Part shown: positions 1 through 9,599 of the stretch, piece after piece | Numbering within the stretch: position 1 is the first letter of the stretch | How the letters are laid out: each line of letters starts with the position of its first letter | Assembly: GCA_003833135.1 (NCBI GenBank) | Contig: QZLH01001069.1 | Coordinates: forward strand, 1-25,807 | Direction: 5' to 3' | Length of the DNA: 25,807 bases | Origin: Oehlia diaphana | Lineage: Eukaryota > Glomeromycota > Glomeromycetes > Glomerales > Glomeraceae | Position numbers and translations under genes: made by a program | Notes under the pieces: model-generated | Databases searched by the model: none | Seen by the model: the letters and a program-made list of their open reading frames with translations, nothing else | What the model was told of the DNA's origin: nothing

Positions 1-215
1 GTTCCTTGATTAAACATAATTTTATGATAATCAAAATCTCTATTAAATATTTTTACTGCAATTGATTTTTCATCCTTCGTAAGAGATTTTTCAGCAAGAA
101 CTGTTGCTATTCTAAATACATGTTGTTTTTCTAAATTATTTTGAATATTAGGGTCCACTAATGCAGCCGCTCTATTAATTGCAGCAATAACTATTTCTTG
201 TCGAATAGTAGCCAT
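1..215 (-). CDS. Protein kinase-family gene, N-terminal part (runs off the left edge)
   Basis: The minus strand is open from an ATG at 213-215 to the window edge, giving 71 codons that begin MATIRQEIVIAAINRAA and include EKSLTKDEKSIAVKIFN and DFDYHKIMFNQG. From knowledge of Rhizophagus proteins, this leader (small alpha-helical segment, then 'LAEKSLTKDEK..A...N.DYDYHK') normally precedes a zinc-binding-like CxxC stretch and a TKL-type kinase domain. The kinase domain itself would lie outside the window, so kinase activity is inferred. The start is the first ATG in the frame, and a stop lies just upstream. There is no sign of breakage in the visible part. The kinase pseudogene at 1712-2958 points the opposite way and belongs to the same broad family. 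Confidence 0.7.
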   Translation of the reverse strand, partial: MATIRQEIVIAAINRAAALVDPNIQNNLEKQHVFRIATVLAEKSLTKDEKSIAVKIFNRDFDYHKIMFNQG

Positions 216-330
216 AATACTGTTGATAAAATTTAAAATACAATTTTAAACATGAAATGATAAATGGAAAAAAGGACTATTAAATTCCGGAGTGAGTTTC
301 ACAAAATTTACGTAAACAGCAGTCTGAATT

Positions 331-515
331 CTTAATCATGTGAAATAAAATTGAGTAAAGGGAAATAATTTTCAATTTTTAAAGTATAACTTATTTTATG
401 AAAAAATTTTTTTTATGAATAAGCACAAAAAAAAAAATTAATAAGTATATATAATAAATTATACTCGTTGTATCTCTCGATTTTGGTGCAAGTCACTGAT
501 TTTGTTTTTATTATT
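331..515 (+). repeat. Copy 1 of a diverged segmental repeat
   Basis: The stretch shares ordered blocks with 862-1257 in the same orientation: TGAATTCTTAATCA, TGTGA/CGTGA, AAATTGAGTAA, AAAGTATAACTTATTT, TATGAAAAAATTTTT, ACTCGT, CTCGATTTTG and GCAAGTC/ACAAGTC followed by CACT-ATTTT. It lies upstream of the leftward kinase-family gene. It could be duplicated promoter sequence or an unrecognised repeat. Confidence 0.6.
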
Positions 516-861
516 TGTCAAAAAAAAAAGGAAAATATTGTTTATGGGTAGTATTCGAGGCTAACTAAATTTTTATGTCATTTTTTTCCGATAATTCCAT
601 TGGATATCCGTTGGCGTAGGTTCGCATAAATTTAACAATATAAAATATTTTCTATCAACTTCTTTTTAAAGAATTATATACTGTACAATGAAAAAAAGAT
701 TTTTACATTCAAAAGAGGAAAACTTATTTTGTGCGGGTCTCGAAGTCTGCCTTCTGCGTGATGCATAAAATAATAAATATGTAAATAAAATAATGAAAAT
801 TATTTGGCTAAAATTTTTAAGTCGTACGGGAGATGCAAACAGTCGATCCAATCGATCCATA
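516..861. other. Non-coding spacer between repeat copies
   Basis: No convincing gene is seen. The one longer open frame here (666-860, minus) has no recognisable motif and is AT-driven. A TACTGTA heptamer lies at 679-685, inside a 15-base string (ATATACTGTACAATG) that recurs at 23068-23082. Confidence 0.5.
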
Positions 862-1257
862 TGAATTCTTAATCACGTGAGGTAAAATTGAGTAACCGAG
901 AATTGAGAAAAATAAAATTTATAATAAAGAATCTTTTTTTAAAGTATAACTTATTTATTTTATGAAAAAATTTTTATGCGTAAAACAAAAGGGTGGGGGA
1001 GTAAAAGAAAATCTTAGGTTACACAATATAAACTATGTAAAATGGTTGTGATTAGTCATAAAATCTTACCTGGGGGTGGGGGAGTAAACGTTACTATTAA
1101 AATAATATTAGCTAATATATGTCACTGCCCAAATAGATGCATATAATAAATTGAAATGGTATATTTACTTTCCAATTCGTTACTCGTTTTTGTATACTAG
1201 TTTTATACTCGTATTCCTCGATTTTGATACAAGTCCGTCACTAATTTTCGTTGTTAA
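862..1257 (+). repeat. Copy 2 of the segmental repeat, with an internal G-rich insertion
   Basis: It is the counterpart of 331-515 and ends exactly where the MITE at 1260 begins. Relative to copy 1 it carries extra sequence between about 985 and 1190. That extra part is bracketed by two direct copies of GGGTGGGGGAGTAAA (about 990-1004 and 1074-1088), the only G-runs of this kind in the window. Confidence 0.55.
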
Positions 1258-1259
1258 TA

Positions 1260-1709
1260 GTGATGCAGTTGGAACTGTCCCAATGAATTGGCCGGCATAT
1301 AGCGGATTGTGACCACAGTTACGGCAAAACCGTGTGAAACCCAATGTGCCGTTAATGTTAATAATGCCGTAACTTTTACTGTGGCCAATGACGCCGTAGA
1401 GTATAAATAGTCTAAAGTAGATAGCATAAAACAGTTTAGTAGTATACAAGGCCTAACAGTATAAATTTTAAATCTCTCAGAATTTGTCATAAAAATTTAA
1501 GTTTTTAAGAAAATTTAAATTTTTTAATAAATATTACACACAAGTTATAATGACTATTTATGGCACATATCACAGTTTACGGAACATATACCAGTTACGG
1601 CGCATTTACCAGTTCCAATTCGCCGTATCTTAAAGTAAAGAGCTATAACTAGTTATAACTCAGTTGTGATACGGCTCATCCCAATGTGATTGAGTTCCAA
1701 CTGCATCTC
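1260..1709. mobile_element. 450-bp MITE with TA flanks (Tc1/mariner-like by flank)
   Basis: The ends are inverted copies of GNGATGCAGTTGGAACT, 17 bp with one mismatch: left 1260-1276, right 1693-1709 on the other strand. They are flanked by TA at 1258-1259 and 1710-1711, which fits a TA target duplication. The interior has no coding capacity. It is studded with GCCGTAA/TTACGGC words on both strands (for example 1319-1325, 1348-1354, 1366-1372) and has a short tandem array at 1559-1613. It directly adjoins the kinase pseudogene, whose N-terminal part is missing. Confidence 0.7.
1559..1613 (+). repeat. Three imperfect 18-19-bp tandem units inside the MITE
   Basis: Units begin at 1559, 1578 and 1596 and follow the pattern TAyGGmrCATwTaCCAGT. 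They read TATGGCACATATCACAGTT, TACGGAACATATACCAGT and TACGGCGCATTTACCAGT. The GCCGTA word in the left half of the MITE is related to the unit start in reverse. Confidence 0.7.
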
Positions 1710-1711
1710 TA

Positions 1712-2958
1712 GTTATAAAGCAATTTGGAAAGATGGATATATAGAAGGATGGGATTCTGAAAATAATCAATGGATAAGAAAAGTACAGTGGGAGTATCAT
1801 AATAATTTTCCAGTTGTTTTAAAATGTTTACATAATTCTCAGAATGTTACATCCGAATTTTTAAGAGAAATAGGTTACTTATTTGTATATAATTTTCAAA
1901 CTACTGTTCCAATATAAATGTTAAACTTACTATTATTTATTATTATTATGGATTCTTTTTTAGATTGGATCGCATACTATGATTATTTCAGATTGTGTAA
2001 CTTGATGTTTTGGCATTACTAAAGTTCCAGAATCTAATAATTTCATGATGGTAATAGAATATGCAAAAGAAGGTAGTTTAAGACAATATTTAAATAATAT
2101 ATTTAATTCAATAAAGTGGGGAGATAGGTTGAAAATTTTAAAAAGGATTGCAGATGGCCTCAATTCTATTCATGAAAAAGGTTTAATTCATCGTGATTTT
2201 CATTGTGGTAATATGTTAAAAGATGATGATTATACTATTAATACTGATTTAGGATTATGCCAACCAGCAAATGTAAGCATTCTCAAAATGAATATGAAAA
2301 ACAAGTATATGGAGTATTATTACCTTATGTTGCGCCTGAGGTTTTAAGAGGAAAAGAATATACTCAAGAAAGTGATATTTATGCATTTGGAATTATTGCA
2401 TATGAAGTCTGTACAGGGCTTCCTCCTTATCATGATATTGCTCATGATAAAATCTTGGCTATTAGCATTTGTCAAGGGCTTAGGCCAAAATCTAATTATA
2501 AAATTCCTCAACTATTTTGGATATAATTAAACAATGTTGGGATGCTGAACCTTTAAAACGACCTAAAGCAAAAGAATTAGTAGATTCATTATATGATAAA
2601 TTACATGATGATACTGAAATTTTCAAAAAGCAAGTTGAAGAAGCAGAAAGAATTAATGAAAAGTTTACTCCTACATCATTACCATATAGTGGTACTACTC
2701 TTTCATATACTACAAATCCTCAAGCAGTTTACACAAGTAGACTTTTAAACTTTAAAAATTTACCAGAGCCAAAAAATGCTATTGATAATAATGACGATGG
2801 TAATTCAATCGGAGAATATTCAGGTAATTAATGTCCTAGTTTATATTAGAAAATATTCTTGAAATAATACTTGTAATTTACAATTATTTTTTTGTTTTCT
2901 AGAATCCATAGAAGCAATAGATTTCACTAAACTCAATCTTGGTACTCATTTACATTAA
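1712..2958 (+). pseudogene. TKL-type protein kinase pseudogene, 5' truncated
   Basis: Kinase motifs appear in order across three frames. The N-lobe has YKAIWKDG with a VVLKCL lysine strand (1714-1870). EYAKEGSLRQYL (2057 on) is the hinge region. GLIHRDFHCGN is the catalytic loop, TDLGLC the DFG equivalent, and [20 protein letters not shown] the activation segment end. CWDAEPLKRPKA is the C-lobe. The tail is EAERINEKFTPTSL...TTNPQAVYTSRLL. Lesions: an in-frame TGA at 2003-2005 where the family has a residue before CFG; a one-base deletion near 2275; another near 2512. An intron seems present between about 1873 and 1963. A clean GT-AG intron at 2824-2902 joins EYS to ESIEAIDFTKL, with a stop at 2956-2958. 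All catalytic residues are retained, so decay is recent. The glycine-rich loop is missing; the MITE ends there. Confidence 0.85.
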
Positions 2959-4261
2959 CTTGCTTTCTGCATGATTAATTTTACTAATAATATTAACAAT
3001 TTACTTTAATTTATTCTTATAGGATAAAGAAAATTAAGGAAGGAAATTTACAAATATTTAGAATATAAATTTTTTTATTTGTGTCTATTATTTTACTATT
3101 CATTTTCTTTATCATTTTACAGTATATGTGTTTTATTGGAAATTAGATTTGCCAATATAATGACTTGTCAGGATTTTGGATTGTCAAGATTTTGTTGTCA
3201 ATCTTGTGTTAGTCGTGTAAGTGACTGTTGAGATTTTGATCGGATACCTAAAAAACATTGCTATTGTATTTTTTCAACCTTTGCTCCATAATGTACAATG
3301 ATGTAACTTTACCAAAACTTGTAGCTTTATTAAAAGTTTCTTTCTTCCATTTGGGAACTTTACCAGCTTTTCAAGCCTACTCATATAATAACTGGTTTTC
3401 ATTTCTCAATATCTTTAATATATTTCTTCAACTGATACATTAGTTGGCTCAATATGATAAATAATAATTGAAGAGTTGAAATATTGCATCTTTCTGTTAC
3501 CTTATCACGTGTATTATTTAGATCATCTATTAAAAATAACTTTTACATTTAAAAAATACCAAAAATACGCAAATGTATAACATGACTTCAGTTAAAAATC
3601 CATAGATTGTACGCAAATCAAAATCTAACCCGTAAAAATGACGCAATAGTGCACCTATCTCTACATACTCTCCCAGATACGGTTACTACAATTGTCCAAA
3701 CATGCAAAGTAACCGGCTAAGTAATAGAGTCATAAATTTCAATCAGAAAATTAAATCGGAATACCTCTTTCAGTTCAATAGACGTGAGACTGCAGGAAAG
3801 TTTATTACTTACATTAACTTACCAATGCAGTACACGCAATTTCTTTGTCCTGACAAATAATAGACACATACAATAAATCAACCCGTTTTACCAAAGTTCA
3901 GAATATAAAGGAGAATCATGTAGTTGATGTATTTGATTAGCCTGAGCTATGCATATATTTGAATGAGAATTTAGTTAATATATCATATGCCCAGAAATTA
4001 GAATAAGCAGAACTATTTCGAAAATGGCATATCTTTAGAGAGGATGTAAGCACAGATGTAAGGTTTGTTGAAGATTGTGATCATCACTCACATCTGTATT
4101 GTAAAGGTGTAAGAAAGTGCGGAAGGCGGTGCCAGTCCGGTGTAACATTTTCAGCTTTATTTACTTTAAGGCGAACATTTTTTGCGTAGTATTTCACCAT
4201 TTGGAGAAATGATGCGTAATTTGATAATTTATTTACTGTTGGGGATTAGCATGATTTTTAC
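2959..4261. other. Unassigned intergenic stretch
   Basis: I recognise no gene. A short open frame at 3258-3443 (+) has no motif. The part between about 3590 and 3900 is richer in G+C than its surroundings, which could mark old coding or transposon sequence, but no reading frame persists. TACAGTA occurs at 3118-3124 and CACGTG at 3506-3511. Confidence 0.4.
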
Positions 4262-4590
4262 TACATGAAAATTGAAATGGATCTTGAATCGCTAAATGAC
4301 ACCAAAATTTATTAACAAAAATACATAAATATAATGGTGAAAATCATTTTTAAAATATTGTATAATTTCATTTGTTAATTCAGGTAAATTTCCTGAAAGT
4401 AATTTTGAGCATGTCATGTTGCAAAGAGAAAGGAAAGGCTATCAAAAAGAAATAATAACTTCAAGTAAGATTCAATTTACCAATTTTAGTAACGTTTATT
4501 GTTACTAGTCCATAAAAACACAACGAGGGAACTAAAAATAACACGTAAATCATTCCTTCCTTGTATAATTTGGGTTATTCAGGTCTATAT
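4262..4590 (+). repeat. Dispersed repeat copy A
   Basis: It aligns by eye with 9217-9480 in the same orientation. Shared blocks include ATTAAYAAAAATRCATAAATAYAATG, TAATTTC-T-TGTTAATTCAGGTAAAT, TCCTGAAA, TTTTGAGCATG, CATGTT, CCATAAAAA and TTCCTT-CTTG-TAATTT. Copy A keeps an exon-like open frame that copy B has lost by a one-base deletion. Confidence 0.65.
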
Positions 4591-4703
4591 GTGGTGAAGT
4601 TACTGAAGCTACCAGTACTGTAGTTTCAGATTCTGCGACAATTTTACATGATATTAATAGTCACGGTTTATGGGGAGTTACAATTACAACTTTAATTTTA
4701 TGA
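4384..4703 (+). pseudogene. Possible two-exon gene fragment of unknown family
   Basis: After an acceptor-like TTAATTCAG, 4384-4464 is open and reads KFPESNFEHVMLQRERKG and on to KEIITS, followed by a donor-like GTAAGA. After a second acceptor-like TTATTCAG, 4584-4703 is open for 40 codons (CGEVTEATSTVVSDSATILH and on to a stop). Simple joining of the two does not keep one frame, and 40 open codons can arise by chance at this composition. The family is not recognised; treat this as a lead only. The paralogous copy at 9217-9480 is frame-broken. Confidence 0.25.
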
Positions 4704-5320
4704 TAATTGCGTAAAAAAATGGAAAAAAAAATGCAAAAATTTTACTTTGTTTTTTTATTTTGTAAATTTTAATATACTGTATACCTAAAGTAAATATGTA
4801 TTATATTTAATTAATTATTATTTGGATTTCATAAAAGAATGTAATCGTTCAAAATCTAGTTTTTTAGTATTATAATATTTATTTTCACGTGAAATAATAT
4901 TACTTCGAAATTGCAGTTAAAAAACATTTTTTATTTCTAGTACAAATAAAATCAAAAAGCAAGAAATATTGTAAAAACTAAAAACTAAAATGAAATAATT
5001 TAAGAAAATTTATAATAGAAAGTGATTTAGAAAGATGAGAAAAGCAAAAAAAAAATAAATAAAATAAAATAAAAACAAGGATCAGTCTTGTAAATAATAA
5101 TACAGAAATTATAATAAAGCTAGATTAAAGAATTAAATCGATAATTTTCTTCTGTATAAGAAAAATGTATTATAACCTTAAAATGTCCACTAAATAATAA
5201 ATATTTTACGAAAAAAGCTCAAATTGTAAAAAAAAAAAATTCTTCGACAATTAGATACCATATTTATTTTAATGAATAATCCTTTGTGACAAAATCTTTC
5301 CTATGTTGTTAATGACCTGA
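4704..5320. other. AT-rich non-coding stretch
   Basis: Only A/T-rich sequence with homopolymer runs is seen. It has TACTGTA at 4775-4781 and CACGTG at 4886-4891 within TTTCACGTGAAAT, a short palindrome. No gene is supported. Confidence 0.5.
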
Positions 5321-5576
5321 TCAATTGTCGTCTGAATTGCCACAGATGTAAGGATATGACGCATCAAGTTCTTGCGAAATTACATTTTGTGGTATCGAAA
5401 TATCATTTATACCCTTATTATTGTGTTGAAATATCGTAATTAAATTTTATTTTTTGATTTCGCTGTGACGCGAGATTTTCGAGAATGGTTTTATTGTGAG
5501 TTCGATAATGTGCTGCAAAATTATCAGAACGTCCAAATCTTTTACTATACCCAGGATAACTACAAATATACGGTAT
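5321..5576 (-). pseudogene. C2H2 zinc-finger protein, C-terminal relic
   Basis: The minus strand from 5576 reads IPYICSYPGYSKRFGRSDNF then AAHYRTHNKT. This is the classic linker-to-H finger pattern (C-x4-[C]-KRFGRSDN-AAH-YRTH) of a DNA-binding C2H2 finger. The second zinc cysteine is replaced by Tyr (TAT for TGT), so the finger should not fold normally. After NYDIS the frame shifts by one base. The other frame then continues through a plausible natural C-terminus (IPQNVISQELDASYPYICG) to a stop at 5321-5323. No preceding finger is readable upstream of 5576. The loss of a zinc ligand, the frameshift and the missing 5' part all indicate a relic. Specific orthology is not assignable. Confidence 0.6.
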
Positions 5577-6204
5577 TAGTAATCACGTGACGTTTGAGAT
5601 GTTCAAAGTCTTATAGGCCAATCACATGCGTGACAGTTCTTTGCCATCTGACGATCACACACCAACTATCATTTGAAGATTGATCATCATCACATGCTCT
5701 ACTTGTGTCTTCATCTTTTTATTTATTAGAGCCGATGTGGAACCGAATTAGAATCGATGAACCGATTTCCATCCAGATTCAGTAGTAGAATTAATGCTGG
5801 AAGTTGAATATATAGAGTGCGCCTAATCTAATGAATGTGTGAAAGTTATATTATTATTGCCAGATATTGTTGAGATGTCGCTAGAGGATGTTGGAGGAGA
5901 TGGGTGAGCACGACTTTATTCATAAAAATGCTCATATTTTGTATTGGAAGATGATGTGGTTGTTGAGAAGGAATATCTCTTATTGTAAAGTGTTGCCTTG
6001 AGAATTCGTAATTAAATCTTTTCTTTTTGCAAGAAAGAAAGTATTACTAAAGAAAGTAAGCGAAAAGAGTAAGTTATGTAAACAATTATTACCAAGCTAG
6101 ATCTAAAGATTTTACATTTTATACTGTATATCCGCAATAAGTATCTAAGAACTGATTTCATAAGAAAAATCATCACACATGAAGGAGTATAAAAAATTTA
6201 ATTA
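5577..6204. other. Intergenic stretch with a lone hAT-like end
   Basis: At 5727 the sequence begins TAGAGCCGATGTGGAACCG, in the style of the TAGAG-type hAT ends elsewhere in the window, but no matching inverted end was found. CACGTG lies at 5584-5589 and TACTGTA at 6122-6128. An ATG at 5877 followed by a donor-like GTGAGC is not enough to call a gene. Confidence 0.4.
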
Positions 6205-6339
6205 CCGTATTTTGCGGTAAGTAAGCCCCCCCGAAAATAAGCACCCCTGACCAGAATTATGGCGATTTTGGCCAAAATTATGAGGATCTTGGCCGGTATC
6301 AAGTGCAAAAAAGGGGTGCTTATATACCGCAAAATACGG
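6205..6339. mobile_element. 135-bp MITE, TA flanked
   Basis: The left end CCGTATTTTGCGGTAAGTAA and the right end (other strand) CCGTATTTTGCGGTATATAA are inverted repeats that continue into a C-run (AAGCACCCC). TA occurs on both sides (6203-6204, 6340-6341), as expected for a Tc1/mariner-type target duplication. Inside are about 20-bp units of the form gCCAGAATTATGGCGATTTTG, then gCCAAAATTATGAGGATCTTG (6249-6300). There is no coding sequence. Confidence 0.8.
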
Positions 6340-7727
6340 TAGTAAATGATAATTCAAACAATTCTAAGCAAGGCAGGTTTCTTTAAACTAACACTTGGGA
6401 GTAGCAATTCAATCGAAATTTTGAAACTAAAGGTATGAGAAGAAAATCAGAAGTAAAAAAAATGCGCGAGAAAATAAAGTTTGAGAAGTAAAAGAAAAGT
6501 ACCTTAATATTTATTAATACAAAATAAAAATGGGATTAATGATCTCGTTGCATTAAAATTAGTAGCAAATTGAAGTAATATTAAAAGAAATTAGAAGAAT
6601 GTGAACCAAAAAAAAGTTATAAATGAGGAGATTCTACAACAGAATTAAAACTCAAAGACAATATATTTAACCAATTTTTTTGAACCATTTTGTAACTTTT
6701 AAGTGTAATGCAAGTTAACATACACCATGTAATGTTGTCTATCATCTAACTAATGTGAAATGAAAAACAAATATTATTATGATTGAAAGATTTATTGAAT
6801 TTATTATTATGTATTCATTGTGAAAAATATTTTAATATACATTTTTACATATAAAATTATTACGTGAAAAAATCGACTAAAAAAGGAAAAAATGACACAG
6901 TTAGTAATGTTCGTTAATATACACAAAAGAAAAACAAAGTTTTTTTTTCTTACTTACCGTATTGTTTTTATTTTATTCTGAGTTATACCGAATCTTACCG
7001 AGTTTCTCTTGGCATGGAGTGAAAATGATGGGCGTCCCGACGTCCCGTATATTATGAAATCAGCTGTAATCTCTACCGAGTTTTACCGAAATGCCGAGTG
7101 TCCCGTAACCAATTTGACCATTTACTGAATTTGCTGAGTTACTATTCAAAACATTATAATCCTAAAAGTTTCTTAAGTGATGAACAAGACATCCATTTCT
7201 TTTAACGGTTAATGATAATATAGGTTCAACTTTTAAGTATATGCATAGTAGTTTATATATAATTTTTTTTTAGTTTAACGTTGCCATTTATACACTAAAC
7301 CCGTTAAGAATAATTAATTTTAAATCAATTTCCAGAAATTTCCAGCAATTAAAATAGATTTATCCAAGTTTTATGATATCGATACTAAATGTCAAAAAAT
7401 TCAATTTTGGTTATTACATTTGTTAAATCTTACTGATTAACTATTTACTTAAAATTATCAAAAAAGTAAATTTCAATACGCTTATCATTAGATAATAATA
7501 TAAGCAAATTTTTTATTACTGTACATATGCCAATTTGTTCATGTAGATCAATAATGTCCAAATCTCCGATTATAAAATCTTTAAGCTTTATAATATATTA
7601 CATGTGACATTGTACTTAAACTTTCAAAACTATTAATTCTTTAATTAAAACGCTACAAGTAGTTATTTTGAATATTCAGGTAATGCAAAGGCTTACTTTC
7701 TCATAACCAAACATAATCATAATCACA
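6340..7727. other. Unassigned intergenic stretch
   Basis: No recognised gene. Between 6950 and 7140 there is a GC-richer patch with repeated ACCGAGTTT/ACCGAA words and two GTCCCGTA words, probably a worn transposon end. TACTGTA lies at 7517-7523. A minus-strand open stretch around 7455-7610 is within chance expectation. Confidence 0.4.
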
Positions 7728-9011
7728 TTAAAAATTAAACTCAGTATCTATAAAACTACATGGATAACAATGTAAATCATAGAATTTTTTAATTATAATA
7801 TTACGTAATTTTAAATTCATTTTACTTCGTCTTTTAAAGGAAATAATTCATAATCACCATCATAAGAGGTAATAGCCAAATATTTAACCCTTTCCATATT
7901 CTTTTATAAAAAATAAAAAACTTTCAATTATATAATTCGGCCCATATATAATTAATAATTACTTAATAAAAATATTTTGTGAATTTTTAAAAAATATTTC
8001 CAGATCACTTATATTATTATTAAATGAAAGAGATAAACTTAAATATTCTAATTTAGGAGGAAGAACTTTTCCTAAATTTTGTAATATAAAACTTAAATCA
8101 GTACCATTATAGGGAAAATTCAATCCAATAGTAAGATAATTAATATTATGTTGATTGTTTCAATGAATAAGTAAATATTATTATCATAAGGTACACCAGA
8201 ATCAAAATATCTAATCTTTGGTTTTAGTTCAAGATATCCATCACACGAATTACTATGTCCAAATCCAAAATTTTCTAAGATCTAACCTTAATAATTTGTT
8301 GAATAAAATCAGAATTTAATGAACAACAATAAAAAATATGAATAGATTCTAAGACATTCAATTGATCAAAAACCTCTTGTAAAATACTAATTATATTCTT
8401 AAAATCAACTTAATAAAATATTATTATATTTAAAGTATTTGAACAATTAGAATTTTTTAATGATAAAAATGGATTATATAAATTAGTATTATATTTATTA
8501 TATTCAAATGAAATTTTTTGAGATTATGTTGTGAAATAATTATTTGTATTAAACATTTTTCAATTAATGGATCGGTACGAAAGATATGACATAAAGGATA
8601 TAAAGGAAAATATAAAATTATTGATAAGATTGAATTGCAATTAAAATATAAAATTTGTAAAATCAAGTCTATATTATTATTAAAATAACTATAACCACTC
8701 GCAGACAGTACAACTTCAAAAGAATATAAATTTCCTTCATTTTCAATAAACATTTCAAGTAATAACCTATAAATTAAGTTTACTAGCTTCTCTTAAAATT
8801 TTACCTATATCTAAGTATTTAATAAAACTATGATAATTGAATAATGTATTTGAAGTTACTAAATTATTATTAACTCCATATTCATATAATTTTGTTTTGA
8901 CATCTTCATTTAATTTACCTAAGTAAATTTCAATAAAGTGATTATTTTCGAGATATTCCCTTGAAAGTGGATCTCCCTTTGGAAATGGTTCTTCCCATAA
9001 TAAAGGAATTC
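7728..9011 (-). pseudogene. F-box/LRR-like protein pseudogene
   Basis: Reading leftwards, RIPLLWEEPFPKGDPLSREY (just after the F-box 'ILW.dPF' position) is followed by YLGKLNEDVKTKLYEYGVNN and LFNYHSFIKYLDIGKI, the usual segment after the F-box. Later fragments are FIENEGNLYSFEVVL, FRTDPLIEKCLIQIIISQHN, ISILQEVFDQLNVLESIHI, FILQNLGKVLPPKLEYLSLS and VKYLAITSYDGDYELF, ending near 7728. They fall in different frames and are broken by several stops and indels, so no product is possible. The first F-box helix is absent: the gene is cut at 9011 by transposon-like sequence. The family is shared with the intact gene at 10364-11860, where F-box proteins would be substrate adaptors of SCF ubiquitin ligases. 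Confidence 0.75.
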
Positions 9012-9216
9012 GATCCGGATAAAACCTCAAATATTTTAACGTGGGATTATGATTAAAAAAGGTTACAAATTTCGGCTTTGAGTGGACTATAATTTCGGCC
9101 AGAATTAAAATAATATTATTCCATAAATTTTTATTAATTTTGGTGGCTCCAGCCTAAATTAACCGAGCCGGTATCCGGATAAAAACCGGATAAAACCGCT
9201 ACGGATCAAAACTCTA
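9012..9216. mobile_element. hAT-like element fragment truncating the F-box pseudogene
   Basis: The right end, read on the other strand, begins TAGAGTTTTGATCCGTAGCG and is followed by repeated TTTTATCCGG words. The left side starts at GATCCGGATAAAACC without its first nine bases. A possible short duplication GAATT flanks it (9006-9010, 9217-9221), too short to prove the boundaries. No coding sequence. Confidence 0.45.
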
Positions 9217-9480
9217 GAATTACTAAACGACATCATAATCTATTAATAAAATGCATAAATACAATGTTGAAAAATCTTTTCTAAAATACTGCATAATTTC
9301 TTCTGTTAATTCAGGTAAATCTCCTGAAAATATTTTGAGCATGCCATGTTAGTAAAGGAAAAAGGAAGGGACGAAGGGTTCGTTTCAAAAATGAAATATC
9401 GTTAATTTAGTATTCCATAAAAAGAAAACAAAAGAATCAAAAAATTACATGTAAAACGTTCCTTTTCTGTTAATTTCGTG
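9217..9480 (+). repeat. Dispersed repeat copy B
   Basis: It is the counterpart of 4262-4590, same orientation. The exon-like frame of copy A is interrupted here (CCTGAAAATATTTTGAGCATG has one base fewer, then TAG). Confidence 0.65.
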
Positions 9481-9599
9481 CAATCAACAAAGGAATCTAC
9501 TAACCTTACAAGATTGTACATATTCCGGGTTGCCGATCTTTTCATTCACGTGACAGATTTAATATTTTTGATTGGCCAGATTGGCCACATGAGCATGTC

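Noticed and set aside
331..1257. Pair of LTRs flanking a retrotransposon
   Set aside because: The copies are too diverged and unequal, with no TG...CA ends, primer-binding site or coding sequence between them.
1180..1490. Two minus-strand open frames over the MITE
   Set aside because: They overlap non-coding MITE sequence and each other, and neither has a motif.
7455..7610. Minus-strand open stretch of about 45 codons (DFIIGDLDIIDLHEQIG)
   Set aside because: No ATG, no motif, and the length is within chance for this much sequence.
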